Positions 1 to 7,111 of a stretch of 10,308 nt of DNA are shown one piece after another. The notes under the pieces are model-generated. The model saw only the letters and a program-made list of their open reading frames with translations, made no database searches and was not told the origin of the DNA. Source of the DNA: Aquificaceae bacterium (GTDB lineage Bacteria; Aquificota; Aquificia; Aquificales; Aquificaceae); contig WFOY01000257.1 of assembly GCA_015487835.1 (NCBI GenBank), positions 1 through 10,308 of the forward strand, given 5' to 3'. The stretch's first letter is position 1, and each line of letters opens with the position of its first letter. The position numbers and the translations under genes were made by a program.

Positions 1-1
1 C

Positions 2-619
2 CTATCTCATCCTCCGCATGAGTTCCTCCATAACCTCGTGGACCTTTATGCCTTTTAATGTAAGGCCAAGGAGAAGTGTGTACATGAGGTCGGCAACCTC
101 GTGAACTATCTGGTCTTTGTCTTCGTTCTTTAGAGCTATCAGGGTTTCAACGGCCTCCTCGCCTATCTTCTGGATAACCCTGTCGGGTCCCTCCCGGACC
201 AGCTGGGCGGTGTAGGAACCTTCCGGGAGGCGGCTGACTCTGTCCTCCAAGATCTCCTGGAGTCTCGGCAGCATCTCGAAGGGCAAAGGTTTATCCACCC
301 TGGACCCGTCTATCCTTCTGAAGAAGCAGTTTCTCTCACCGAGGTGGCAGGACCTGTTCTTCTCCTGTTCGATCACGTATATCAGGGTGTCCTCATCACA
401 GTCAACCCTGATCTCTATAACCCTCTGGATCTCACCAGAGGTCTCCCCCTTTTTCCAGATCCTGTTCCTGCTCCTGGAGTAGTAGTGGGCGTAGCCTGTT
501 TCCAGGGTTCTCCTCACCGCCTCCTCGTTAGCCCAGGCGAACATACGGACCTCACCCGTCCTGTAGTCCTGGGCAACGACGGGTATGAGACCTTTTTCGT
601 TGAACTTAAGATCCACCAT
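2..619 (-). CDS. hisIE: Bifunctional phosphoribosyl-AMP cyclohydrolase / phosphoribosyl-ATP pyrophosphatase
   Basis: This cytoplasmic enzyme carries out steps 2 and 3 of histidine synthesis: the HisE part cleaves pyrophosphate from phosphoribosyl-ATP and the HisI part opens the ring of phosphoribosyl-AMP. The HisI domain covers about residues 1-110. It shows the metal-binding run DCDED at 73-77 and CHLGERNC at 91-98, giving the family Zn ligands C74, C91 and C98 and Mg ligands D73, D75 and D77. The HisE domain covers about 120-205, with the helix KIGEEAVE (151-158) and the EVADLMY motif (174-180). At 205 residues it has the normal length for a HisIE fusion. It starts 13 bases after the hemE stop. 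No other his gene is in the window, which fits scattered his genes. The start has no Shine-Dalgarno; a TGATATACT box lies just before it. The stop is TAG at 2-4, so the gene is complete. Confidence 0.96.
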   Translation of the reverse strand: MVDLKFNEKGLIPVVAQDYRTGEVRMFAWANEEAVRRTLETGYAHYYSRSRNRIWKKGETSGEIQRVIEIRVDCDEDTLIYVIEQEKNRSCHLGERNCFFRRIDGSRVDKPLPFEMLPRLQEILEDRVSRLPEGSYTAQLVREGPDRVIQKIGEEAVETLIALKNEDKDQIVHEVADLMYTLLLGLTLKGIKVHEVMEELMRRMR

Positions 620-635
620 AAGGAAGAGTATATCA
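620..635 (-). promoter_or_regulatory. Possible extended -10 promoter directly upstream of hisIE
   Basis: Read on the minus strand, the hemE stop TGA is followed at once by TATACT, giving TGnTATACT, a five-of-six match to TATAAT with the extended -10 TG. Seven bases (CTTCCTT) then separate it from the hisIE ATG. A transcript from here would start at or next to the ATG. I see no -35 box and no Shine-Dalgarno. The TG comes from the stop codon, so a chance match is possible. Confidence 0.4.
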
Positions 636-1655
636 GCTGCGACCCAGTTTAAACCCCCTTACCGTGTCCACCAGGGTTTTGACTTTGTTAAACTCCATGT
701 CCGGAGCTATGCCGTGTCCCAGGTTGAATACGTAGCCCGTCTTCCGTGGGATGGTTCTAAGCAGCTCGAGGGTCTTCAGCCTTATGGTCTCCTCCCTCGC
801 ATATAGCAGTGTGGGATCCAGGTTTCCCTGGAAGACCTTGTCGAACCTGATCATCTCCACGGACAGGTCCACGCTCCAGTCCACCGAGAGAACGTCCGCC
901 TTTGTGTCCGCAACGAGATCGAGGAAGGAGGAGGAACCTCTGAAGAAGTAGATCACGGGGACATCGTAGGACCTCTTGATCCTGTCCATAAGGTCTGAAA
1001 CGTAAGGCAGCACGAACTCCTCGTAGTCGGACCTTCCAATGAAGAGGGTCCAGCTGTCGAAGACCTGGACCAGGTCAGCCCCTGCCTCTATCTGGTGGGA
1101 CAGGTATAGAAAGACCGCTTCCGTGAGGACCTCCATTAGCCTCCGGAAGTCGTACTCCCTCTCCCACATGAAGGTCTTGGTTTTCCTGAGGTCCTTTATC
1201 GGGGATCCCTCTATCATGTAGCTGGCGAGGGTGAAGGGTGATCCCGCAAAGCCTATCACAGGGACCTCATCCTGGGCCTTCTTCACCCTTCTGACTATCT
1301 CGTACACAAAACCGTTCTGGTGTGGGTCGTAGGGTTTCAGGTCCGAGAGGTTACCGCTCCAGAGGACCCTGGGCCCCTCCCCTTCGGTGAACACCACCTT
1401 CGCTCCCAAAGCCTCAAGCGGTATGAGTATGTCGGAGAAGATTATAAGGGCATCTACCTTGAGCAGATCGAGGGGAAGAAGTGAGATCCTTACAGCCAGG
1501 TCCACGTTCTTGCAAAGTGAGAGGAAGTCCTTTGCCTTCCTCCTTATCTCCTGGTACTGGGGCATGTACCTTCCCGCCTGGCGCATGATCCATACGGGAA
1601 ACCTCTCGATAGGCTCCCCACGAACGGATCTCAGTATCAGGTCGTTTCTGGGCAT
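633..1655 (-). CDS. hemE: Uroporphyrinogen decarboxylase
   Basis: HemE removes four acetate carboxyl groups from uroporphyrinogen III to give coproporphyrinogen III, a cytoplasmic step of heme synthesis. The 340-residue protein has the family's usual length and its hallmark N-terminal motif [15 protein letters not shown] (20-34). By comparison with the human enzyme, the substrate-site residues are present: R25 and R29, D74 in FSDIL, Y146 in SYMIEG, S201 in FDSW and H314 in NLGHG. The FQGNLDP motif is at 275-281. It is the first gene of a minus-strand pair with hisIE and diverges from the gene at 1718. The ATG at 1655 places the motif at the correct distance from the N terminus. No Shine-Dalgarno precedes it, but a perfect TATAAT lies eight bases upstream, so its mRNA may be leaderless. 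Confidence 0.97.
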   Translation of the reverse strand: MPRNDLILRSVRGEPIERFPVWIMRQAGRYMPQYQEIRRKAKDFLSLCKNVDLAVRISLLPLDLLKVDALIIFSDILIPLEALGAKVVFTEGEGPRVLWSGNLSDLKPYDPHQNGFVYEIVRRVKKAQDEVPVIGFAGSPFTLASYMIEGSPIKDLRKTKTFMWEREYDFRRLMEVLTEAVFLYLSHQIEAGADLVQVFDSWTLFIGRSDYEEFVLPYVSDLMDRIKRSYDVPVIYFFRGSSSFLDLVADTKADVLSVDWSVDLSVEMIRFDKVFQGNLDPTLLYAREETIRLKTLELLRTIPRKTGYVFNLGHGIAPDMEFNKVKTLVDTVRGFKLGRS

Positions 1656-1669
1656 GTATAAGGATTATA
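1656..1669 (-). promoter_or_regulatory. hemE: Putative hemE -10 element next to the start codon
   Basis: On the minus strand a perfect TATAAT occupies 1669 to 1664, followed by eight bases and the hemE ATG at 1655. Normal -10 to start-site spacing puts the transcript start at about 1656-1658, leaving almost no 5' leader. No good -35 hexamer is seen at 16-18 bases upstream. It sits in the 62-base gap shared with the divergent gene at 1718. For that gene, TTTAAT at 1682-1687 on the plus strand is a weak -10 candidate. Confidence 0.5.
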
Positions 1670-1717
1670 TGAGATAAGTCCTTTAATAGGCCCATCATAA
1701 CGGCCAGAATAAATAAT

Positions 1718-2056
1718 ATGCTTGAAAAACTCAAAGGGTTGTTCTTCAGAAGACCGGAAGAGGTGAAGGACCAGGAGAAACCTGAGGAGGGCCAGCCTCC
1801 TGAGAGCCCCCAGGTCGGGGAGCCAAGACCCCTGACGCCGGAGGAGCTGGAGGACTTCAAAAGGGCTATGGGTATCACCCCCCACAACTACTGGACCTGG
1901 GCGGGCAAGACGAAGAACTTCAAGCTCCTTACCGATGGGGAGTACGTGTGGGTGGAAGGTTTCGAAGACCACGTGGGCAAGTCCCTACCTCTTACGGAAC
2001 AGAGGGCGTGGAGTTGGGAGTTCATACGTAAGAGGCTGGAGGAGTTCGGGTCCTGA
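1718..2056 (+). CDS. Small uncharacterised protein with Pro/Glu-rich linker and Trp-rich C-terminal domain
   Basis: I do not recognise this 112-residue protein. Residues 1-12 (MLEKLKGLFFRR) could form a short amphipathic helix able to touch the membrane surface. Residues 13-42 are rich in Pro, Glu and Gln, like a flexible linker. Residues 43-112 look folded, with five Trp (59, 61, 78, 98, 100) and a predicted beta stretch around KLLTDGEYVWVEG (69-81), ending in a charged helix. There is no signal peptide or transmembrane segment. It is the first gene of the plus-strand run, 13 bases before the YjbQ gene. It lacks a Shine-Dalgarno. Codon use matches its neighbours and it fills the space between two firm genes, which supports it being real. 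A role in RNA or protein binding cannot be told from sequence. Confidence 0.78.
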   Translation: MLEKLKGLFFRRPEEVKDQEKPEEGQPPESPQVGEPRPLTPEELEDFKRAMGITPHNYWTWAGKTKNFKLLTDGEYVWVEGFEDHVGKSLPLTEQRAWSWEFIRKRLEEFGS

Positions 2057-2069
2057 TAAAATACTCTCC
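2054..2069 (+). promoter_or_regulatory. Possible extended -10 promoter directly upstream of the yjbQ gene
   Basis: TGATAAAAT (2054-2062) is a TGn plus a five-of-six match to TATAAT. The TGA is also the stop codon of the gene before it. Seven bases follow, then the ATG at 2070. No Shine-Dalgarno and no -35 are visible. The layout matches that before hisIE, and it may drive a leaderless transcript inside the operon. A chance match cannot be excluded. Confidence 0.38.
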
Positions 2070-2471
2070 ATGACGGAAACTATAAGGGTAAGAACTACTA
2101 AGCACACAAGCGTGGTTAATATAACCCCCCAGGTAAGGGACATCGTCAGTAAGTCTGGGGTTAGGGACGGCCTCTGCATAGTTTACATCCCCCACACGAC
2201 CGCCTGCGTATTCATAAACGAGGGGGCAGACCCAGACGTGGTCAAGGACATAGTTTACATGGTGGAGAAGCTGGTCCCCTGGAATGACCCGAACTACGAT
2301 CACGGTGAGGGTAACTCCGCATCCCATATAAGGAGCGCTATAATAGGAAACTCAAGGGTCATACCTGTGGTGGACGGATCCCTCACCCTCGGAACCTGGG
2401 AATCCATATTCCTCGCCGAGTTCGATGGACCCAGGGAGAGGAAGGTTATCGTCAAGGTGATCGGGGAGTAG
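2070..2471 (+). CDS. yjbQ: YjbQ family (UPF0047) protein
   Basis: This is a small cytoplasmic protein of the YjbQ/UPF0047 family. Members are often annotated as secondary thiamine-phosphate synthase because some can complement loss of thiE; the native role is unclear. At 133 residues it has family length and keeps the conserved blocks: HTSVVNITPQV (12-22), the PHTTA segment with NEGADPDV (42-56), HGEGNSASHIRSAIIGNS (77-94) and the C-terminal GTWESIFLAEFDGPR. The His residues in PHTTA and HGEGN and the Glu of NEGAD form the presumed active or metal site. The same frame runs upstream to 1935, but that stretch overlaps the preceding gene and has no family similarity. I therefore start at the ATG at 2070. 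rseP follows after only two bases. Confidence 0.92.
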   Translation: MTETIRVRTTKHTSVVNITPQVRDIVSKSGVRDGLCIVYIPHTTACVFINEGADPDVVKDIVYMVEKLVPWNDPNYDHGEGNSASHIRSAIIGNSRVIPVVDGSLTLGTWESIFLAEFDGPRERKVIVKVIGE

Positions 2472-2473
2472 AT

Positions 2474-3790
2474 ATGGAGACCATACTGGCCTTTCTGGTT
2501 CTCGTAGGTTTTCTCATATGGTTTCACGAACTCGGGCACTTCCTGTTTGCCAAGATCTTCGGTGTCAGGGTGGAGGTGTTCTCCGTAGGGTTCGGTCCCC
2601 CTCTTATAGCCAAGAAGGTAGGCCGCACCGTGTACCAGATAGCACTAATACCCCTGGGTGGTTACGTGAAGCTCTACGGTGAGAACGTAAAGGTGGATGA
2701 TCCTGAAGCCTTCTCCTCCAAACCCCCCTGGCAGAGGATACTTATAGCTTTTGCTGGTCCGCTCTTCAACTTCATACTCACCGTGGTCCTGTTCTCCCTG
2801 GTCTTCTACATAGGGGTTGATATACCCAAGTACATGAAGGGACCTCCTGTGGTTGGTTTTGTGGAGACAGGGAGCTGGGCCGACAGGGTGGGCATAAAAC
2901 CCGGCGACAGGATAGTCAGCATAGGGGAATTCCAGGTGAGAACCTGGGAGGATATAAGGAGATCGGTGATAGAGGCCACCATAAGGAAGCCGGAGAAGAC
3001 AGAGGTCGTCGTCCTAAGGAACGGAAGGGAGGTGGTCCTCAAGGCAGATCTGCCCAAGATAGAAACCGGGAGGGAGGTCTTAGGTGTGCACCCAGACCTT
3101 CCCCCTGTGGTCGGCAGGGTATTCGAGAGGATACCAGGTGTGGGTCTCTCCCCGGCTTACCAGATAGGTATAAAACCGGGAGACAGGATACTGGAGGTAA
3201 ACGGCACAGAGGTAAGGAGCTGGTACGAGGTGGTCAAGGTCGTTAGGGCATCTAAGGGTGACCCCGTGAGGCTGAAGCTGATGAGGAACGGGAACGTTCT
3301 GGAGAAGGAGGTAGTCCCAGCCATAGACCCGAGGACGAAGGTACCTGTACTTGGCATAGCACCTAAGGTCGAGACGCTCAGGGAGTCCTTCCCGCCCGCT
3401 GAGGCCTTTAAGAGATCCCTAGAGAGAACCTGGGATCTGGTCGTTCTCACCTTCAAGGTGATCTGGGGCCTTATTACAGGAGCGATATCTATAAAGACCC
3501 TTGGAGGTCCCATTGCCATAGCCCAGTTCGCAGGCCAGGCCGCCGAGAGCGGGATAGTTCCATACCTCTCCTCCATGGCCTTTATCTCCCTCCAGCTTGG
3601 TATATTCAACCTGCTCCCCTTACCCGTTCTGGACGGCGGGCTCATACTCCTGTTCTTGGTAGAGATGGTAAGGAGAAGACCCCTCCCCGACAGGTTCAAG
3701 GAGTACTGGCAGAGGATAGGGTTCGCCCTGATAATATCTCTTATGGCCTTCGTTGTGATAAACGACCTCCTCAGGATCATAGGAAAATAG
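2474..3790 (+). CDS. rseP: RseP-type site-2 protease (intramembrane zinc metalloprotease)
   Basis: RseP cuts transmembrane substrates within the inner membrane. In E. coli it releases sigma-E from anti-sigma RseA and clears leftover signal peptides. The 438-residue protein starts with a membrane helix carrying the zinc site HELGH (18-22). Next come the GYVKLYGE loop (63-70) and the GPLFNF segment (95-100) of a second membrane helix. Two PDZ domains lie at about 124-200 and 212-290, each with a GIKPGDRI loop (140-147 and 232-239). The third zinc ligand, D387, is in the LDGG motif after NLLPLPV, within a C-terminal membrane helix, and a last helix lies at about 413-433. Length and order fit the two-PDZ RseP group. 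No anti-sigma or sigma gene is adjacent, so the substrate is unknown. A GGGGAG Shine-Dalgarno lies five bases before the ATG, inside the end of yjbQ. Confidence 0.96.
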   Translation: METILAFLVLVGFLIWFHELGHFLFAKIFGVRVEVFSVGFGPPLIAKKVGRTVYQIALIPLGGYVKLYGENVKVDDPEAFSSKPPWQRILIAFAGPLFNFILTVVLFSLVFYIGVDIPKYMKGPPVVGFVETGSWADRVGIKPGDRIVSIGEFQVRTWEDIRRSVIEATIRKPEKTEVVVLRNGREVVLKADLPKIETGREVLGVHPDLPPVVGRVFERIPGVGLSPAYQIGIKPGDRILEVNGTEVRSWYEVVKVVRASKGDPVRLKLMRNGNVLEKEVVPAIDPRTKVPVLGIAPKVETLRESFPPAEAFKRSLERTWDLVVLTFKVIWGLITGAISIKTLGGPIAIAQFAGQAAESGIVPYLSSMAFISLQLGIFNLLPLPVLDGGLILLFLVEMVRRRPLPDRFKEYWQRIGFALIISLMAFVVINDLLRIIGK

Positions 3791-3795
3791 TTTTG

Positions 3796-3803
3796 AAGGA
3801 GGT
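3796..3803 (+). promoter_or_regulatory. Strong Shine-Dalgarno for ppa
   Basis: AAGGAGGT lies seven bases (counted from the end of AGGAGG) before the ppa ATG at 3810. It fixes the start and contrasts with the SD-less starts elsewhere in the window. Confidence 0.85.
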
Positions 3804-3809
3804 GGACCT

Positions 3810-4340
3810 ATGGAAGTGAGGAACATACCCCCAGGGAAGAACCCTCCCGAGGACATATACGTGGTTGTTGAGATCCCCCAGGGAAGCGGGATAAAGTACG
3901 AGGTGGACAAGGAGACGGGAGCTGTCTTCGTCGATAGGTTCCTCTTCACAGCCATGTACTATCCTTTTAACTACGGGTTCATACCCCAGACCCTTGCGGA
4001 CGACGGCGATCCCGTTGACGTTCTCGTGGTCTCAAGGGAACCTGTGGTCCCGGGAAGCGTGTTGAGGGCAAGACCCATAGGCATCCTGGAGATGAGGGAC
4101 GAGGAGGGGATCGACACCAAGGTGATCGCCGTCCCCCACTCCAAGATAGACCCCTCCTACGAGGGGGTGAAGACCGTTGACGACCTCCCTGATGTGGTCA
4201 GGGACAGGATAAAGCACTTCTTCGAACACTACAAAGAGCTGGAGCCGGGAAAGTGGGTGAAGGTGGAGAGCTTCAAGGGTGTTCAGGCGGCGATAGAGGA
4301 GATAAAGAAAGGGATAGAGAACTTCAAGGCAAAGGCATGA
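3810..4340 (+). CDS. ppa: Inorganic pyrophosphatase, family I
   Basis: This soluble enzyme hydrolyses pyrophosphate to two phosphates, pulling nucleic acid, protein and sugar-nucleotide synthesis forward. At 176 residues it is the size of the E. coli enzyme, and the active-site residues fall at almost the same numbers: E21, K29, E31, R43, Y55, D65, D67 and D70 (motif DDGDPVDVL), D97, D102, K104, and Y141-K142. All are present, so it should be a Mg-dependent active hexameric enzyme. It follows rseP by 19 bases. Its stop overlaps the kdsD start in an ATGA, so the two are probably translationally coupled. A link to sugar-nucleotide (CMP-Kdo) synthesis is possible but is inference; ppa is a general housekeeping gene. 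Confidence 0.97.
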   Translation: MEVRNIPPGKNPPEDIYVVVEIPQGSGIKYEVDKETGAVFVDRFLFTAMYYPFNYGFIPQTLADDGDPVDVLVVSREPVVPGSVLRARPIGILEMRDEEGIDTKVIAVPHSKIDPSYEGVKTVDDLPDVVRDRIKHFFEHYKELEPGKWVKVESFKGVQAAIEEIKKGIENFKAKA

Positions 4341-5305
4341 CGCCGGATGAGATCCTCAAAACGGCGAGAAAGGTTATAGAAGACGAGATAAGGGGTATAG
4401 AGAGGCTCAAGGACTCGATCGATGAGAGCTTCGTAAGAGCTGTCGATCTGATACTCTCCTGCGACGGTAAGGTCATAGTGACGGGCGTTGGGAAATCGGG
4501 CCACGTGGGAAAGAAGATAGCCTCCACCCTTGCGAGCACAGGGACTCCCGCCCACTTCCTGCACCCAGCCGAGGCCCTCCACGGGGACCTGGGTGTCATA
4601 GACAGGAAGGACGTGGTGATAGCCATATCAAACAGCGGAGAGTCCTCAGAGGTCCTGTCCATAGTCCCCTACCTTAAGATGCTTAAGATACCGCTCATAG
4701 CCATAACCAACAGCCCCAGGTCAACCCTGGCCAAGTACAGCGACGTTCATCTGTTCCTGAACATAGACAGAGAGGCGTGCCCCATGGACCTCGCTCCCAC
4801 AACCTCGTCCACAGCCACCCTGGTCCTCGGTGATGCACTTGCGATGGTCCTCATGGTGGCGAGGGGCTTCACCGAACAGGACTTCGCCCTGAGGCACCCA
4901 GCCGGGACCCTCGGCAGAAAGCTGAGGCTTGTCAAAGACCTCTACCACACAGGGGATGAGGTCCCGGTGGTTACGGAAAACACACCTATGAAGGAGACCA
5001 TAATCGAGATGACCACCAAGGGTTTTGGGTCGACCGCCGTAGTGAACGAAGAGGGGAAATTGGTAGGGATAATAACCGACGGGGACCTGAGGAGGTTCGT
5101 GAACAGAGGGGGGAACTTCGACAGGAGCCTCGCTAAGGACGTTATGACCAGGAACCCCAAGACTGCAAAACCGGACGAGCTCGCCCTCCAGGCGCTGAGG
5201 AGGATGGAGGACCACAAGATAATGGTCCTCATAGTCGTGGATGATGAGAACCATCCCATAGGGATAATACACATGCACGACATATTGAGGTCCGAGATAG
5301 TTTGA
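4337..5305 (+). CDS. kdsD: Arabinose-5-phosphate isomerase, KpsF/GutQ type (SIS plus two CBS domains)
   Basis: It interconverts ribulose 5-phosphate and arabinose 5-phosphate, the first committed step to Kdo of lipopolysaccharide. The 322-residue protein has family length. The SIS sugar-isomerase domain is at about 30-180, with [15 protein letters not shown] (48-62), HPAEALHGD (76-84), ISNSGES (97-103) and the family segment HPAGTLGR (187-194). Two CBS domains follow, at about 199-258 and 267-322; each ends in a short motif ([16 protein letters not shown]) typical of nucleotide-sensing CBS pairs. The frame is open back to 4253, but the ATG at 4337 overlaps the ppa stop by four bases (ATGA) and gives the right N terminus. 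The gene implies an LPS-bearing outer membrane. Related proteins acting on other phosphosugars exist, but the full domain layout fits KdsD best. Confidence 0.93.
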   Translation: MTPDEILKTARKVIEDEIRGIERLKDSIDESFVRAVDLILSCDGKVIVTGVGKSGHVGKKIASTLASTGTPAHFLHPAEALHGDLGVIDRKDVVIAISNSGESSEVLSIVPYLKMLKIPLIAITNSPRSTLAKYSDVHLFLNIDREACPMDLAPTTSSTATLVLGDALAMVLMVARGFTEQDFALRHPAGTLGRKLRLVKDLYHTGDEVPVVTENTPMKETIIEMTTKGFGSTAVVNEEGKLVGIITDGDLRRFVNRGGNFDRSLAKDVMTRNPKTAKPDELALQALRRMEDHKIMVLIVVDDENHPIGIIHMHDILRSEIV

Positions 5306-5310
5306 GCCTG

Positions 5311-5329
5311 TGGTATAATCTTTCGACCG
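5311..5329 (+). promoter_or_regulatory. Putative extended -10 promoter for atpB
   Basis: The 24-base gap between kdsD and atpB contains TGGTATAAT (5311-5319), a perfect extended -10. Ten bases follow before the ATG at 5330, so transcription would begin at about 5326-5328, leaving a leader of only two to four bases. TTGAGG at 5285-5290 is too far away (23 bases) to serve as a normal -35. There is no Shine-Dalgarno. This is the best promoter candidate in the window and would separate the atp-yidC genes from rseP-kdsD. Confidence 0.6.
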
Positions 5330-5989
5330 ATGACGGAGGTAAGCTACAACCACGTTGTTCTCGGCTTAGGAGCTATGGGTATAGCCACCGGACTGGTCTT
5401 AGCTGGCGGTAAGCCCTCCGTTAAACCTTCCAGGTACCAGGCCCTTCTCGAGGGTTACCTCAGGTTCGTGAGGAGTATGCTTCTGGACAACATAGGTGAG
5501 AGGGGGCTGAAGTACACACCCCTGATAGCAGCCCTCGGGCTGTTCATATTCTTTTCCAACCTGCTCGGTATGGTTCCCGGTCTTGAGGCGCCTACGGGAA
5601 ACATGAACACGAACCTGGCGATGGCCCTCATAGTTTTCCTCTACTATAACTTCGAGGGTATAAGGGAGCACGGGATCAGGTACTTCAAGCACTTCATGGG
5701 ACCTATACCCTGGCTGGCTCCCTTCTTCTTCGTCGTTGAGATCGTATCCCACTTGGCGAGGCCCATAACCCTTTCCTTGAGGCTCTTCGCCAACATGAAG
5801 GGTGGTGCCATACTCCTCCTCGCCCTCGTGGGGGTTGCGATAAAGAACCCCTTTACGATGGCCCTATCCCCGGTTGCGCTCGTGTTCATAATAGCTATAA
5901 AGTTTCTGGCAGTCTTTATACAGACGTACGTTTTCATGATACTTTCAGTCGTTTACCTTGCGGGTGCTGTAGCCCACGAGGAGCACTGA
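5330..5989 (+). CDS. atpB: ATP synthase F0 subunit a
   Basis: Subunit a forms the two proton half-channels beside the c-ring in the inner membrane. The 219-residue protein is hydrophobic with about five to six membrane helices. The key arginine is R151 in the conserved SLRLFANMKGG stretch (149-159), equivalent to E. coli R210. The last helix has the family motif IQTYVFMILSVVYL (197-210), including the conserved Gln. The GMVPGLEAPTGN segment (80-91) is also typical. It is on the short side for the family, with a brief N-terminal region. It begins 24 bases after kdsD behind a TATAAT, with no Shine-Dalgarno. atpE lies one gene downstream. The F1 genes and the b subunits are not in the window, so the synthase genes are split in this genome. 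Confidence 0.96.
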   Translation: MTEVSYNHVVLGLGAMGIATGLVLAGGKPSVKPSRYQALLEGYLRFVRSMLLDNIGERGLKYTPLIAALGLFIFFSNLLGMVPGLEAPTGNMNTNLAMALIVFLYYNFEGIREHGIRYFKHFMGPIPWLAPFFFVVEIVSHLARPITLSLRLFANMKGGAILLLALVGVAIKNPFTMALSPVALVFIIAIKFLAVFIQTYVFMILSVVYLAGAVAHEEH

Positions 5990-5990
5990 C

Positions 5991-6392
5991 ATGGGGATCC
6001 TCCTGGTGCTTACGGACTCCTCTACAGACTGCGGGAAGGCGCTCGAAAGGTTGAAGGACATGGGGGAGAAGCTCTCAACGGATGTAAGCGTACTCGTGGT
6101 TCTTGAGGACCTCTACAGGCTCGAGAAGGCTAGCGTTTCCCTGGGCTTGCCCATACCTAAGGACACGGTCCCGGAGGCCAAGAGGAGGGTGAGTGACAGG
6201 TTGAAGACCTTATGGAGGCACATAGATGAGAGGGATGTGGAGATCGATGTGGTTGTGGGTGACCTAAAGGAGGAGGTCGTGGCGAGGGTAAAGGATAGAA
6301 AGCCGGAGATGATCCTCTGGGGATGTGCCGTAACCTCCTCAGTTTGCAGGATCATAGATGAGGTTGAGATCCCCTCTTTGATAATAAAGTGA
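5991..6392 (+). CDS. Small Usp-like alpha/beta protein between atpB and atpE
   Basis: This is a 133-residue soluble protein with no confident name. The pattern resembles the universal-stress-protein (adenine-nucleotide alpha-hydrolase-like) fold. It opens with a hydrophobic strand GILLVLTD (2-9) followed by a helix, has a second strand at about 32-38 (VSVLVVL), a GDLKEEVV helix start (90-97), a MILWG strand (107-111) and a last strand, IPSLIIK (127-133). The ATP-binding glycine signature of nucleotide-binding Usp proteins is missing; the corresponding stretch reads WGCAVTSSVC. It may therefore not bind ATP in the usual way. It begins one base after the atpB stop with GAGGAG seven bases before its ATG, and atpE follows after 13 bases. 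Its place between two F0 subunit genes suggests a link to ATP synthase assembly or control, but that is inference only. Confidence 0.85.
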   Translation: MGILLVLTDSSTDCGKALERLKDMGEKLSTDVSVLVVLEDLYRLEKASVSLGLPIPKDTVPEAKRRVSDRLKTLWRHIDERDVEIDVVVGDLKEEVVARVKDRKPEMILWGCAVTSSVCRIIDEVEIPSLIIK

Positions 6393-6400
6393 AAGGAGGT
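6393..6400 (+). promoter_or_regulatory. Strong Shine-Dalgarno for atpE
   Basis: AAGGAGGT lies directly after the stop of the Usp-like gene and five to six bases before the atpE ATG at 6406. It suits the high translation needed for the many c subunits per complex. Confidence 0.85.
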
Positions 6401-6402
6401 AG

Positions 6403-6747
<345 letters not shown>

Positions 6748-6750
6748 ACC

Positions 6751-6759
6751 GGAGGTGAT
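6751..6759 (+). promoter_or_regulatory. Full-length Shine-Dalgarno for rpmH
   Basis: GGAGGTGAT matches the classic complement of the 16S rRNA 3' end over nine bases and stands just before the rpmH ATG at 6762. It shows that the organism does use standard SD pairing. Confidence 0.8.
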
Positions 6760-6761
6760 CC

Positions 6762-6905
6762 ATGGCTACGGAGGGCCTGAAGCCGCACATATCCATACGC
6801 AAGAAGAAGAGAAAGAGCGGCTTCTTAGCCAGGATGAGAACAAAGGCGGGTAGAAGAATAATAAAGAGGCGGAGGAGGAAGGGCAGGAAGAGGTTGGCAC
6901 CTTAA
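6762..6905 (+). CDS. rpmH: Large ribosomal subunit protein bL34
   Basis: A 47-residue, highly basic protein of the large ribosomal subunit. The core matches bL34: SGFLARMRTKAGRRIIKRRR (19-38), then the KGRKRL ending typical of the family. The N terminus is unusual: most bL34 proteins begin with a short MKRTxQPS-like segment, whereas this one starts MATEGLKPHISIRKK. It starts 14 bases after atpE behind a near-perfect Shine-Dalgarno. Its TAA stop shares one base with the yidD ATG (TAATG). In most bacteria rnpA would follow directly; here it does not. Confidence 0.95.
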   Translation: MATEGLKPHISIRKKKRKSGFLARMRTKAGRRIIKRRRRKGRKRLAP

Positions 6906-7111
6906 TGAGGTGGGTGGTTATAGGTCTGCTTAAGCTCTGGAGGGCTTTCGTCTCTCCTCTCTACCCACCCTCCTGCCGGTTCCACCCCACCTGCTCCGAG
7001 TATGCTATCCTTGCCGTGGAGAAGCACGGGGTCGTGAAGGGCGTGGCTAAGGCCCTCTGGCGGGTCTTAAGGTGCAACCCCTGGTCAAAAGGAGGTGTTG
7101 ATCTGCCTTGA
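6905..7111 (+). CDS. yidD: YidD, membrane protein insertion efficiency factor
   Basis: YidD is a small protein thought to help YidC insert membrane proteins; it associates with the inner membrane through an amphipathic N-terminal helix. The 68-residue product keeps the family signature: the RFHPTCSEYA segment (25-34), a KHGVVKG turn (40-46) and RCNPWSKGGVD (56-66). The three conserved Cys are at 24, 30 and 57. The ATG overlaps the rpmH stop by one base, and the TGA shares a base with the yidC ATG, so all three are probably translationally coupled. The C terminus stops right after the GGVD motif, which makes it short for the family but complete. Confidence 0.94.
   Translation: MRWVVIGLLKLWRAFVSPLYPPSCRFHPTCSEYAILAVEKHGVVKGVAKALWRVLRCNPWSKGGVDLP

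Noticed and set aside
344..652. 102-codon plus-strand frame opposite hisIE
   Set aside because: Antisense to an enzyme with all metal ligands in place; no start signal and no motif.
1414..1972. Minus-strand open frames (1414-1887 and 1637-1972) crossing the hemE 5' end and the gene at 1718
   Set aside because: They overlap hemE and the 1718 gene in other frames and have low-complexity Ser/Gly/Leu products; keeping them would break two better-supported genes.
1935..2069. Longer start for yjbQ (45 extra codons)
   Set aside because: The extension overlaps the gene at 1718-2056 in another frame and is outside the family's usual length.
2897..3200. Repeated [14 protein letters not shown] stretch in rseP
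   Set aside because: It reflects the two PDZ domains normal for RseP, not a DNA repeat or duplication.
3157..3780. 207-codon open frame on the minus strand opposite rseP
   Set aside because: It lies wholly antisense to a well-supported protease gene, shows no family motif, and follows from the codon bias of the sense strand.
4253..4336. Longer start for kdsD (28 extra codons)
   Set aside because: The extension is Gly/Lys/Glu-rich, overlaps ppa, and the ATGA junction at 4337 gives the normal family N terminus.
4721..5353. 210-codon open frame on the minus strand opposite kdsD and the atpB start
   Set aside because: Antisense to a clear SIS-CBS protein; its product is rich in His, Tyr and Val with no recognisable fold, as expected of a shadow frame.
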